DNA of 64,000 nucleotides from Ahaetulla prasina (lineage: Eukaryota; Chordata; Lepidosauria; Squamata; Colubridae), in the NCBI RefSeq assembly GCF_028640845.1, contig NC_080540.1:265331958-265395957 (forward strand). Direction: 5' to 3'. A program made the position numbers and the translations under genes. Of the stretch, positions 22,818 to 32,661 are shown piece by piece. The number at the start of each line of letters is the position of its first letter. Position 1 is the stretch's first letter. The notes below the pieces were generated by a model that saw only the letters and a program-made list of their open reading frames with translations, was not told the origin of the DNA and ran no database searches.

Positions 22818-23296
22818 TGGTTACCACCTTTAAAGCGCTCCATGGCTTGGGACCCGGTACTTACGAGACCGCCTGCTGCTACCTTATGCCTCCCACCGAC
22901 CCGTCGCTCTCACAGAGGGCCTTCTCAGGGTGCCGTCCGCCAAACAATGTCGGCTGGCGGCCCCAGGAGTAGGGCCTTCTCTGTGGGAGCACCAACACTC
23001 TGGAGCGAACTCCCCTGGCTTCGTCAAGTGCCTGATCTTCGGACCTTTCGTCGTGAGCTTAAAACATATTTATTCATTCAAGCAGGACTGGCATAAATAG
23101 CTGTTTTAAATTGGGGTTTTAATAATATTTTACATTTTTAAATGTTTTAATAATCGGCCACATAGTAATAGTTCTTTTTAAATTCTTTTAATTGTATATA
23201 TTCTGTGTTTTATTTTGGCTGTACACCGCCCTGAGTCCTTCGGGAGAAGGGCGGTATAGAAATTTAATAAAATAAAATAAAATAAATAAAAAATAA
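22818..23296 (+). mobile_element. L2-like LINE 3' end
   Basis: Encodes the C-terminus of an L2-like ORF2: Thr-Phe-Lys-Ala-Leu-His-Gly-Leu near 22830, Ala-Phe-Ser-Val-Gly-Ala-Pro-Thr-Leu-Trp near 22980, and Thr-Phe-Arg-Arg-Glu-Leu-Lys-Thr near 23050. The stop is followed by a UTR with a stem 'CCGCCCTGAGTCCTTCGG' / 'GAGAAGGGCGG' and an (AAAATA)n tail. The tail abuts duplicate copy B directly. Confidence 0.9.
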
Positions 23297-23757
23297 ATAG
23301 TTTCCTAATAAGTTAATATGACAGTTTGTGCAGTATCCAGAAGGTCACAAGTTTTCTATATCATTTGGTTTCCGTATATAGAATCTTACAATATTATTTT
23401 GAACCCAAGAGTTGCATATATTTCTCAATTACTCTCTTCACCTAGAACTTTGCTTGGACTTTTTGTTTTCATTTTTATGCATGATACAGTATAATATTGT
23501 GATACAGTATATTGTTTCATTGTATATCAATGCATTTTGATTTGAACTGATATTAGTTTCATTTTAAATATTGGGCTTTAAGATTGAGAGTCTGGATTTG
23601 ATCTAACTGGCCTCCCAGTTAGAATAGCAATCAAAAACTGAAATTAAGAGATTGCTGAAGTAATTCTTTCAAATCCAAACAGAATAAACAGAATAAAAAT
23701 ATGAAAAAAGAGAAGTAATTTCTTTGAAATCTCTTTGCAATTTTTTGAAGGTTTTTC

Positions 23758-23863
23758 AGTATTTTTCACACTTGACAAACTGGTAACTTTAAGATGTATG
23801 GACTTCAAATCTCAGAATTCCCCAGTTGCATGTCTTAAATTTGTCAACTTTGGAAATCACTGT
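23758..23863. mobile_element. Palindromic hAT-type MITE (copy B)
   Basis: Duplicate of 20867-20972, carried along by the segmental duplication. Confidence 0.7.
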
Positions 23864-24643
23864 TTTATATAATCAATCATATGAAGCTGAGTAAGACAAT
23901 TAGTATAGCAATCTCCTCCAACTTGCTCTCACAAACCAGCATGTCAAAACTGTTTTGATATAAATGGAATTATGGGAGAAAAATAACTATAACAATAATT
24001 GGAAATTTTGGATTGGAAAAAATATATTTTTCATCATGAATTCATATTCAAAAATGGACTTGGAAAACCCTAATGACAATACCATATAAATGGATTACAC
24101 TTTGTTTAGTATCCTATTCATTTTTAATGGAATGCTCAGTTTTTAACTGATTCAATATTGGTAGTAATAATTGACTAGTATGCGCACCATTAAAATAGCA
24201 CCAAACAAGAGGAGAAAATGTCTGCAAAATGTGGCAACCTGCACAACCTATCAAATATGCAAGAGTTGGAAACATGACAATTATGAAATTGTTTCAATGG
24301 ACATAATGAATTGAACAATGAAAACTTAGCTGAAGCCCAATTTTGACCAACTGAAATCTGTTATAAACAGCTAATCCAATTTATGGTGCCAAGAAACATA
24401 ATCCAAAAAGCAAATTATTAGAAGGGACTAAACAAATGATACAGAAATAACAAGAATGGAAATATCAGTCAGAAACACTGTGGAAAACACAAAACAAGAT
24501 CATTAAAAAGCTATTGAAATAAGATATTCAAAAATAGAACAGTCAGCCACTAAAAAGAAGCTAAGGCTGAAAAAGAGAAAATAAGAAATAGATAGATGTT
24601 GGAAATGAATTTTCAAGATTAAGAAATCAGACCACTAATTTTC

Positions 24644-24759
24644 TTTTATGTACACTGAGAGCATATGCACCAAGATGGATTCCTTGTGTGTTCAATCACA
24701 CTTGGCCAATAAAAAATTCTATTCCATTCCATTCCATTCCATTCCATTCCATTCCATTC
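24644..24759 (+). mobile_element. AATAG-type LINE 3' tail with (ATTCC)n, copy B
   Basis: Duplicate of 21753-21868. Its first unit still reads ATTCT, the ancestral unit of the family, before switching to ATTCC. Confidence 0.9.
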
Positions 24760-24836
24760 AATCACAAAAAAAATCTGAAAGAAATCTCAGAATGGTCCAG
24801 ACTTCTAATAACTGGATATATCACATATTTGAATTA

Positions 24837-25207
24837 CCGTATATACTCGAATATAAGCCGATCCGAGTATAAGCCGAGGTCCCCAATTTTACCCCAAAAA
24901 ACTGGGGTAAACTGGGGACTCGAGTATAAGCCGAGGGAGGGAAATGAGGCAGCTACCGGTCAGGGAAAGCCTCCCTCCCTCAGCCGAGAAGGCTGGCGGC
25001 TCCCCCGCCCGCCCTCTCACTGCACCGGCAGGGCTTCCCCGCGCTAATGCAAAAGCCCGCCAAGTTTGCACCATCCGGTATAATGTGAAAAAAAGAAGAA
25101 AAAAAAAACTCGAGTATAAGCCGTATATACTCGAGTATAAGCCGAGGGGACGTTTTTCAGCACAAAAAACGTGCTGAAAAACTCGGCTTATACTCGAGTA
25201 TATACGG
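24837..25207. mobile_element. TA-flanked palindromic MITE
   Basis: Ends CCGTATATACTCGA and TCGAGTATATACGG are perfect inverted repeats and the element is flanked by TA on both sides (24835-24836 and 25208-25209). The undisturbed sequence GAATTACACAATT in copy A shows the site before insertion. ACTCGAGTATAAGCCGA motifs are repeated inside in both orientations, and the middle (24925-25080) is markedly GC-rich. No transposase is encoded. A TA duplication fits Tc1/mariner-type or another TA-targeting superfamily; I cannot name the family. Confidence 0.93.
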
Positions 25208-25985
25208 TACACAATTTCAGCAGAAGTAGAAAATGCTATTCACAATTTTAGACAAGTCAAAATGACTAGCCTGGAAGAAATATTCTCAAACCTTGTGGTA
25301 GCAAAATGCCCAAAACATTGACAACGTTATTTACCTATGATTTACAACAAAGAAACACTCCACCCTTGTGACAATGTGCCAAAGTCATTATCATACACAA
25401 GAAAGATGATCAAAAATATATAAAATACCCTACGGATGGAAAATCTCTCAGTTCTATACAAATTATTCCCAAAGAATTTGCAACAGCACTGGACCCAATT
25501 AGGAGAACAAGCTGGTTTCCAAAATGGATTTATCACTATAGATCATATGCAAGTGATTCAGCAAATTATCAAATGTCACAATGAATACCAGCTAACAATT
25601 TGCCTGACCTTCACTGTCTTTGAGAAAATTTTTTATTCTGTTAAAAGGTATATTCAAAGCCCCACAGAGAGAAGGTGTGGGAGTATTCTACATCAGCCTC
25701 CTGAAATCAATACACAAAGGCCATAGCTACCATCCATATAAATGAAAAAATCTGCCACCATCAATAAGCAAAAAGGAATTCGACAAGGTGATCCAATTTC
25801 ACTAAAACTATTCTTAGTAAGTCTAGAACAGATATTCAAACACATGATCTTCTCTGAGGTAGGAATAAATGTCAACATTTAATTCCTTAACCACCTTCAA
25901 AGATGAGTAATGATTTAATAATGATAGCAGCAAAGAAGACACAGTCATATTCAGCAATTAACCCTAATCTTTGCCAATGAAAGTT

Positions 25986-26088
25986 TTATTTATTTATTTA
26001 TTTATTTATTATTTATTATTCAAACTTATATACCGCCCTATCTCCCAAAGGACTCAGGGCGGTTTACAGGCATGTAAAAACATCAATA
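25986..26088 (-). mobile_element. LINE/SINE 3' tail, inverted
   Basis: On the minus strand it reads 'ACCGCCCTGAGTCCTTTGGG', 'AGGGCGGTATATAAGTTTGA' and (AAATA)n, the 3' end shared by the L2-like LINEs and some SINEs here. It separates duplicate copy B from the truncated gypsy element. Confidence 0.8.
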
Positions 26089-26092
26089 TACC

Positions 26093-26790
26093 CAGGAATG
26101 CCTGCAGCTCTGTTTTGTTTTTGGGCGCTGGAGCCTTTCTTATTGCCTTGACCTTGCTCTCAGTGGGGTGAATTCCTTCCTTGTCTATTCTGTAGCCCAA
26201 GAACTCTACGGATTCTACCCCTATTTGGCATTTGTTCACTTTAACTTTTAGACCGGCTGACCGGAAAATGCCCAAAACTTTTCTCAAACGCTCCCCCAAT
26301 TCGTCTACATTTTCGGCTGATACCAATACATCATCAAAATAGGGGACCACCCCCGGGAGCCCTTGCAGAAGTCGCTCCATTAAATTTTGAAATAGACCAG
26401 GTGCCACACTCACCCCAAACTTGAAAGCACCTCTGTGAGTCACAATTGTCTGGGCTTCGGCTGTGTTGGCGTCTACGGGCAGTTGTTGATAGGCTTGGGC
26501 CAAATCTAATTTGGCAAAAACGTGCCCTTGCCCCAGCGAGTGCAGCAAGTGTTGCACCACTGGGACCGGGTAAGCGCTTTTTTGCAAGGCTTTGTTTAAA
26601 GTTGCCTTGTAGTCAGCACAGATTCTAACTGACCCATCTGGTTTCACTGGGGTGACGATTGGCGTCTCCCACTTTGCATGATCGACTGGCACTAGTATCC
26701 CCTGACTGACTAGTTTGTCTATCTCCCTGTCAATCTTGGGTTTAAGGGCAAAAGGGACCCTCCTTGCTTTTAACCATATGGGGCTACCTG
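26093..26790 (-). pseudogene. Gypsy pol: reverse transcriptase, truncated
   Basis: RNA-templated DNA synthesis domain of the retrotransposon polyprotein. Visible in order: Trp-Glu-Thr-Pro-Ile-Val-Thr-Pro, Arg-Ile-Cys-Ala-Asp-Tyr-Lys, Phe-Ala-Lys-Leu-Asp-Leu-Ala-Gln-Ala-Tyr (motif A with its Asp), Phe-Gly-Val-Ser-Val-Ala-Pro, and Tyr-Phe-Asp-Asp-Val-Leu-Val (the catalytic pair), followed by Phe-Leu-Gly-Tyr-Arg. The frame is open from about 26790 upstream of the apparent Met at 26692, so that Met is not a true start. The domain ends abruptly after Gln-Ala-Phe-Leu-Gly, where related elements continue into RNase H and integrase. Both catalytic Asp of the YFDD box and that of motif A are intact. 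Confidence 0.93.
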
Positions 26791-27478
26791 GGGTCTAAAT
26801 TGAAGAAATAGGGGTCCCCTTGTACTTGCCCAGGCAGTCCTTGAAAACATCTTGAATTCGTCCATGAGTGTGTCCTTTAGGTTAAAGTCATTTCTGTAGA
26901 TGCCAGTCACTCCCATGCCCAATGCGGAACCAGTCTAGTCCCAACAAACTTGGCAGGGTCCCCTTGACTATCGTGATGGGCAGGGTCTTCTTGTGTGGTC
27001 CGTACTCGGCGGACGGAGGTTGTCCCTCGAACAGGGATGCGATTCCCTTGGTAGTCTTGAACTTTTAGCCGCTGTGTTTGCAGTTTGCGTTTGGCGATTT
27101 TCGCAAAGCTTTCGCAAAAGTGTCCCAGGACATGATTGTGATCGCTGACCCTGTGTCCACTTCCAGCTGGCACGGCACTCCTTCGATTTTCGGTTTTGTG
27201 AAGATTTTCTTCTCTACGCGGGTTGCTGCACGACCCACTATCACGGTCGTTCGATTTGACTTCGCCCTTTTGTTTTGACCAATCACGGGCCGCCTTGCCG
27301 ATCCCGCGCTCTGATTGGTTGGTTTGAATTTTCGGCGGGAAGGTTGGGGTGCTCGACAGACTTGAGCCAGGTGCCCCTTCTTCTCGCACCGCCGACATGT
27401 AGCGTCCTTGAACTTGCATTGTTGACGCTGGTGTTGCCCTCCGCAACTTCCGCATTCATCCCGGTCTTCTTTGCTCAT
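26791..27478 (-). pseudogene. Gypsy nucleocapsid zinc knuckles and protease
   Basis: Starting near 27460 on the minus strand, the frame has a first knuckle Cys-x2-Cys-x3-His-x4-Cys and then a canonical Cys-x2-Cys-x4-His-x4-Cys (Cys-Arg-Arg-Cys-Glu-Lys-Lys-Gly-His). About 75 residues later comes Glu-Val-Asp-Thr-Gly-Ser-Ala, the active site of a retroviral-type aspartic protease. The frame then stops near 27065, and the linker to RT continues in another frame. Known role of such regions: RNA packaging and polyprotein cleavage. The first knuckle has one residue fewer than the usual spacing, which is also seen in mag-like elements. Confidence 0.88.
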
Positions 27479-27648
27479 TCTCCGGTGTGGAAAACTCCTT
27501 CCTCATCCTCGCCGTCTGATTCGGTCTGGATTTCTTCGTTGTGGACGGGTTGATTTCGCTCGCCGTTGGTGTGAGCGGCTTTGTAGGGTTTCCGCTGCTT
27601 GGGTGGACATCTCATGAGCTCTGGCTTCGTCCAGAGCGTTTGCCAGCG

Positions 27649-28101
27649 TTAGGTTGCTCTTGGATAGCAGCCGCCTCCATAACGAATGTCCCTGACCCCA
27701 CGGATGAGTTGCTCCAACAGTTCCTCATCCAAATCTCGGTACCCACAATATTTAGAGGCTTTCTTCAGGGCGGCCATGTATTCGCTGATGGACTCGCCTC
27801 TTGCTGTCTCGCTCTCCAAATTCAAAAGCGTTGCACGTATTTGGACGGTGTTGGCGAAATGGTTCTTCAATAGGTTCTGCAGAGTTTGCCACGATACCGA
27901 TTGTACCGGCGTTGGCTCTGCCAGGGCTTCTGCGATGTCGATGACCTCGGGACCGCAGTGGCTCAGGAAATACGCCCTTTTTCTGTTATCTGGAACTCCT
28001 TGCAGTTCGTTCGCCTCGAGGAAGCTCTCGAAACGGGTCATGTACATTCCCCATTTCTCCTTGGATGGGTCAAACGGCGCGGGCGGTGTGTAGCTGGCCA
28101 T
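27649..28101 (-). pseudogene. Gypsy gag (capsid region), frameshifted
   Basis: Begins at an ATG about 80 bp after the primer site and runs for about 150 codons with features of mag-like gag: Met-Ala-Ser-Tyr start, Trp-Gly-Met-Tyr-Met-Thr-Arg-Phe, Asn-Arg-Lys-Arg-Ala-Tyr-Phe-Leu and a Leu-Ile-Arg-Gly-Val-Arg-Asp segment near the end. Just after that segment, at about 27683, the similarity moves to another frame, consistent with loss of one base, and the first frame soon stops. The remainder of gag toward the zinc knuckles lies in the shifted frame. Confidence 0.88.
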
Positions 28102-28179
28102 CGCTGCGTTTCCGCCCTGAATTTGCTGGGTTCGGTTCTTTCGTGCGTTCAGCTCGTTCCTGGTGCTTTTAGCCTCGAG

Positions 28180-28197
28180 ATCCCACCCTCGTCGCCA
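28180..28197 (-). promoter_or_regulatory. Primer binding site, tRNA-Ser type
   Basis: Minus strand reads TGGCGACGAGGGTGGGAT, one base after the LTR end. It is complementary to the CCA end and acceptor/T-arm of vertebrate tRNA-Ser(GCU) as I remember it (3' end ...CCCA(C/T)CCTCGTCGCCA). It would prime minus-strand DNA synthesis. Confidence 0.75.
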
Positions 28198-28198
28198 G

Positions 28199-28375
28199 TG
28201 TTAAGTTTGGGCAGTAACGAGGCAGGAGACCAGGGTAGTGACAACAGCTCTTTAATATACAGTGAACCCAGCAACCAGTACTGGGGCAAACCTCTCTTTA
28301 TATACAATTCGGCCGGTGGCCTCAACCAATCAGCAACGTGCTAATTCCCGCCAAAACTTTTAAAGATACATTACA
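28199..28375 (-). mobile_element. Gypsy 5' LTR
   Basis: Minus strand begins TGTAATGTAT and ends ACTTAACA, giving TG..CA ends over about 177 bp. It contains TATATAAAG near 28305, a plausible promoter, and TATTAAAG near 28250. The left and right edges are inferred from the TG/CA ends and the primer site, since no second LTR is available for comparison. Confidence 0.7.
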
Positions 28376-28504
28376 ATGTACATGTGCTTTCTTGATGTGA
28401 AAATATCACTATACATTTCATCTTTAAAATTTATTTATTCCTCTCTGTATAGCTCTACTAATTGTAAACATTTTCCACATCAGTTTAGTCATGATGTCTC
28501 TAAT
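28376..28504. other. AT-rich noncoding DNA
   Basis: Flank of the gypsy LTR; no element recognised. Confidence 0.5.
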
Positions 28505-28575
28505 CCTGTCTTAGGCACAAAGCCAACTGGATGACCATAGACCACTCATTCTCTTTGAGCTCTAGGAAGAAGGCA
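28505..28575 (+). mobile_element. SINE fragment
   Basis: 'CTTAGGCACAAAGCCAACTGG' and 'CTCTAGGAAGAAGGCAACTG' match the inner part of the GAGAGTCAG-type SINE seen at 40178 and 51121. Confidence 0.6.
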
Positions 28576-28950
28576 ACTGTCTGCTTGGTATAAAAGCTGT
28601 ATATGATACATCACAGGATTTTAAATATCTGCTTATGGAAAACAAAAGCAGAAGGATAAAACTAAACCATATGATTCTGCTTGTGAGGTTTTCATTTGCA
28701 TCAGATTAGCCACATAAAATAGGCCTTTGATCTAGTCCAGTCTTTTAAATGCATACTTGTCAACCTTTTTCTTTCACAGATACAAATTATTTTATTAGCC
28801 TTTTTCTCCTCATGCATCAGAAAATTAACAGCAAAGAAAAAGCATTGCTGGGAGAAAACATTTTACTGTGCTGCATTTATTAAAACTGTAAATTGTAACT
28901 ATAGAAATGTTCCTTTTTTGAAATTTTCTTAGAACTTTTTTGGAAATAGC
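28576..28950. other. AT-rich noncoding DNA
   Basis: No supported element. Confidence 0.5.
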
Positions 28951-28993
28951 ATGGGGAATTTTAGGAGTTGAAGTCCACACATCTTAATGAATG
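28951..28993. mobile_element. Single arm of the palindromic hAT-type MITE
   Basis: 'GGGGAATTTTAGGAGTTGAAG' type arm followed by 'TCCACACATCTTAA'. The hAT MITE at 29002 lies immediately next to it. Confidence 0.6.
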
Positions 28994-29001
28994 CCTAGAG
29001 T

Positions 29002-29210
29002 CAGGGGTGGGTTTCACTTACCTTTGCTACTGGTTTGCTTGTGCACGCACACTTGCTTCATTTGTGCACGCACCACTTCTGTGCATGCGCAGAAGCTTCT
29101 GCGCTTGCAAAGAGCGTATTTGATGATGTCCGGGAAGGTGGATGGAGCCTCCCGCTGCTGCTGCTGCCGGTTCGCCGGAACCAGGGCGAACTGGTAGCAA
29201 CCCACCACTG
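29002..29210. mobile_element. hAT MITE with perfect 8-bp target duplication
   Basis: Ends CAGGGGTGGGTTTCACTTAC and GTAGCAACCCACCACTG are inverted repeats. CCTAGAGT flanks both sides (28994-29001, 29211-29218). Same family as 7093-7289, sharing 'TGCGCAGAAGCTTCTGCGC'-like sequence in the middle and 'TGGAGCCTCCC' near the end. Confidence 0.93.
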
Positions 29211-29218
29211 CCTAGAGT

Positions 29219-30767
29219 GTTAAAGCATTAATCAGAAGTGCATTTAATTGGAAAGGTAACAGATGCCAATCCTTACAGAAATGAAGAAGGAAAAGATTGA
29301 AAGAACTGAAAAAGAAAAAGGGACTTCCCATCTGTAATTTTACTTTGTCTTTGTAATCTAGGATTACCTGTGATAAACTAAAATAAAAATGCAGCTACCT
29401 GAGTGATTTGAAGAATCTCTGCTGCTTGAATTGCCTTAATAGGTTAATCCATATGAACGGATACATTTAAATTTGCCAATTTTGAAACGTAAAATTCTAG
29501 AATTTTCCATTAGTGTTTCCAATTAAATAATTGAAGTTAGGAGCTTTATGGCCTGGTTCCATGTTTGTTTTTTTTCTGAGTGCCAGTCAAAAATTGGCTA
29601 AATAATTGTATTTCTTCTATCTTTCTCCTATCAGTGGAGTTTCACGAATTCAGTGTCTCCTAGTAAGTTTCTGTACAGCCTTTTTCCCAAAGTGCATATA
29701 AGACATATCTTTTTTTTCCAAGCCATTCCTATGGCTAACAGAAAGTATGAATGCCCTTCTAAAACATTGTAAAGATGTTTTCATATAATGCAAGGATAAT
29801 ATCTTCCCCCTCCCAAAATGGGCAGAAAGGAGCAGGAAAAAAATCATGAGAACAATTTTGTGATTCCAACTTTCTTACCACTGCCTTTAACACAGAATGG
29901 CAAAAATGTGCAGTGAAATCGGGAGAGAAGCAGAGAGAGAAAAATCAATGAAAACTTGTTTCTCAATTATTTGTTCCCTAGACAATGTTACATTACTCAT
30001 TTCTCTCTATATATCAGGACAAATCTGTTTTGGAAGGCTGGCTCCTTCTTATTGGCTTGGTTTCTGTAGGCATCTAGTATCCAAACGTTTCATGACACGA
30101 GCGTTTGCACTCCAAATTCTATCTGCAAAAAAGTGCTTGATAAACTCTCTCGAGATGCTGTGCAAAGAGATAAAACTTTATTACCAGACATCTAAAGTTA
30201 CTTAGGGAAGTCTGTCATGGCCAAATGAGTGGGCGTCTGAAGTTAATGAGCTGCTTTCAGCAAGATGGGCTTCTCTGAGAGAAAGTAAGCTTCTGCAGAA
30301 CAGCAGCCTTGGAACAAAAGAATCAGCGACTCAGTGGGAGGCATCATAATTAATAAAGGGCAACAAACACATTTCTGTTTAATCTAATGTGACACTGCTG
30401 CACTGTAGACACTAGCAGCATGGGATTTCATTTACAAGGACGGCCTATCATTTGGTTACTCCAGAAAATTAGAAAGTATCAATCTCATCAGCAGTCAAAA
30501 TGGTACACCAGCTGCCCAGAACTGAACTACCTTAAAGTATTCCAGAAAGTTTTAAAAAGATAGCCGTGACATGTGAAGAAGTGAGAGGGATATAAAAGTA
30601 AGTGAAGCATTTTTTCTTCATTCTTTCCTGACATTATATGGCTTTTATATTCTGACCGTGGTTCTCCTAGAATTTTTGTATTGCACATGTTTTGTGTAGT
30701 GCTTTGGATCTAGGTTTGATGAAAGCAATCCCAGTTATCTGCACATGAAGAAGAAACACCCATCCTG
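29219..30767. other. Noncoding DNA without recognised repeats
   Basis: A rather long stretch free of visible transposon sequence. 30200-30540 has balanced composition and low repetitiveness; see the findings for its possible status as a conserved noncoding element. Confidence 0.4.
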
Positions 30768-31325
30768 TGCAGACTGCACTGGCTACCTGTTGTTTTCCGG
30801 GTGCGCTTCAAGGTATTGGTTACCACCTTTAAAGCGCTCCATGGCTTAGGACCGGGCTATCTACGGGACCGTCTACTGCCGGCCTCTATCTCCCATCGTC
30901 CAGTGCGTTCCCACAGAGAGGGACTCCTCAGGGTGCCGTCAGCCAAACAGTGTTGACTGGCGGCCCCAGGAGGGCCTTCTGTGGGGGCTCCACCTGTGGA
31001 ACGAACTTCCCTCGGACTTGACTACTACCTGACCTTAGGACCTTTCGCATGAACTTAAAACCTATTTATTTCGTATGGCTGGACTAGCTTGATTTTTATC
31101 TTTAGATTTTAATTGAATTCGATGGGTTTTTAAATTTTTGTAATTTTATAGGGGTGTAAGTTATTTTAATACTTGGGCTAATTTAAATCAGTTTTTTAAG
31201 GGTTGTTTTAACTATTGTGTATATTTGAATTTTACCTGCCTGTTCACCGCCCTGAGTCCTTCGGGAGAAGGGCGGTATACAAATTAAAATATTCATTCAT
31301 TCATTCATTCATTCATTCATTCAAA
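30768..31325 (+). mobile_element. L2-like LINE 3' end with (ATTC)n tail
   Basis: Same family as 22818 and 46800. It carries 'CTGCACTGGCTACCTGTTG', 'TTTAAAGCGCTCCATGGCTT', 'GGGTGCCGTCAGCCAAACAG', a UTR and the 'CCGCCCTGAGTCCTTCGGG' stem. The ORF is interrupted by small deletions. The tail is an array of about eight ATTC units (31290-31322). Confidence 0.9.
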
Positions 31326-31736
31326 GATGAAATACAAAAATGGCTGAAAGCAACTCCCTTTGTGCTCAAGCCATGCTGTAAATTTCAAACTTCTAATACT
31401 GTATTTTACTATGCCTAAGTTTCTGATTGAATCCAATCTCTTCAAGGAATGGAGTAATTATTCAGAAATAATAACAGATGGCATTATGAAGGAAATCTCT
31501 TATTATTACAACTAAAAATATAAATTTAAGAATGACCTTTTAGCATTAGTAGACATTATAACTCCATTAATCATGAAAACCACAATGCTACAAATTTCTA
31601 AAATCTTCAAACATTTATATTGTATTGAAGAATTAAGGTCACTTTAGCTTGGAAAATTCTTTCAATCGATTAAATATCCTGAAAGTATATATTTTAAAGG
31701 ACTTTAATAATGCACATCTGAAGTTGCTACTACAGA
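31326..31736. other. AT-rich noncoding DNA
   Basis: No supported element. Confidence 0.5.
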
Positions 31737-31970
31737 ATAGAACAGAATAGAATAACAGAGTTGGAAGGGACTTTGGAGGTCTTCTAGTCCAACCCCCTGC
31801 TTAGGCAGGATACCCTACACCACTTCAAACAAATGGTTATCCAATCTCTTCTTAAAAACTTCTAGTGTTGGAGCATTCACAACTTCTGGAGGCAAGTTGT
31901 TCCAATGATTAATTGTTCTGACTGTCAGTAAATTTCTCCTTAGTTCTAAGTTGCTTCTTAAGTTGAATCA
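31737..31970 (-). mobile_element. CR1 LINE 3' end with AATAG-like terminus
   Basis: Minus strand ends in 'AAAGTCCCTTCCAACTCTG', then TTATTCTATTCTGTTCTATTCT. Only about 210 bp of CR1 remain, covering the extreme ORF2 end and 3' UTR. Confidence 0.88.
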
Positions 31971-32661
31971 AAACATGACATTATAGAAAATAGATTTGCC
32001 TAAGCGAAAGCAATTTGCTGTTAGAAAACAAATGAGTATAACTAAATAACTGCTGGTGTGCATATATCTTTATTTATTATACTAGCTTGATCAAGAAAAA
32101 CTGACTCTATAGTTTTACATTAATTATAAAATCATAAAAATTGAAAGTAGTAATATTAGTACTACTGGTTCAAAAATACCACTATTTTTTAAATCAGAAT
32201 ACATTACAGCTGACCATAATAGTGAGGATCTGTGTGGCAAGTCAGCTTAGTAGTGTAGTGCTAATTGTTGATATGCAAAATCAATAACTTATTCTTTTTC
32301 ATAGTTAAAAGAGACTTTTAACAGACAGCCTTTCAAGAGGATGTTCCCTTTAAGACTATCCATCTGAACAATCAGAAGCATTTTTGTATTGGTAAAACTT
32401 CTTCCAGCTACACTGCCTTTACCTGCCTCCATTTGTCTGTCCTTCTCTGCTTTATCTCTTTCTCCTCTCCCAAACTCTGTGCTGAAATTCTCTGCAGTGT
32501 TTCTAGAAAAATAAATAATTAATGCTGTTCACATAAACCACCAAGAGCATTCATCTGTAGAATGTAAAAGGAACCACCTATTATGACTGTGCAAAAGTGT
32601 CCATGGGATGCTCTGCAATGTATGTTAGTACAACTAAAACATCTTTCTTTGAATGGGAGAA
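31971..32661. other. Noncoding DNA
   Basis: No supported element. A pyrimidine-rich stretch lies at 32400-32500. Confidence 0.45.

Larger units (their letters stand above)
23297..25985 (+). repeat. Direct duplication, copy B (2689 bp with insertion)
   Basis: Second copy of 20406-22721. Differences are few: scattered single-base changes, one extra A near 24020, the first tail unit of the ATTCC array, and the 373-bp insertion. It starts at the tail of an L2-like LINE and ends at the T-rich end of another inverted LINE/SINE tail. Confidence 0.97.
24180..25985 (+). mobile_element. RTE/BovB-like LINE fragment, degenerate (copy B)
   Basis: Duplicate of 21290-22721. It retains the same Glu-Gln-Ala-Gly-Phe and Arg-Gln-Gly-Asp-Pro segments near 25500 and 25785, and is split by the TA-flanked MITE. 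Confidence 0.7.
26093..28375 (-). mobile_element. Ty3/gypsy (mag-like) LTR retrotransposon, 3'-truncated
   Basis: On the minus strand the order is 5' LTR, primer site, gag, two zinc knuckles, protease and reverse transcriptase. RNase H, integrase and the 3' LTR are absent because the element breaks off at 26093 inside the RT C-terminal region. The minus-strand reading frames are interrupted, so the copy is dead. Base composition is much richer in G and C than the flanks, suggesting a fairly recent arrival in this AT-rich region. The primer site fits tRNA-Ser, as reported for mag-type elements. Confidence 0.93.

Noticed and set aside
27078..28344. Plus-strand frames of 66-152 codons across the gypsy element
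   Set aside because: Antisense shadows of gag, zinc knuckles and protease on the minus strand.
30200..30240. Start of an LTR or gene near the repeat-poor island
   Set aside because: No TG..CA pair, TATA box or open frame could be tied to it.
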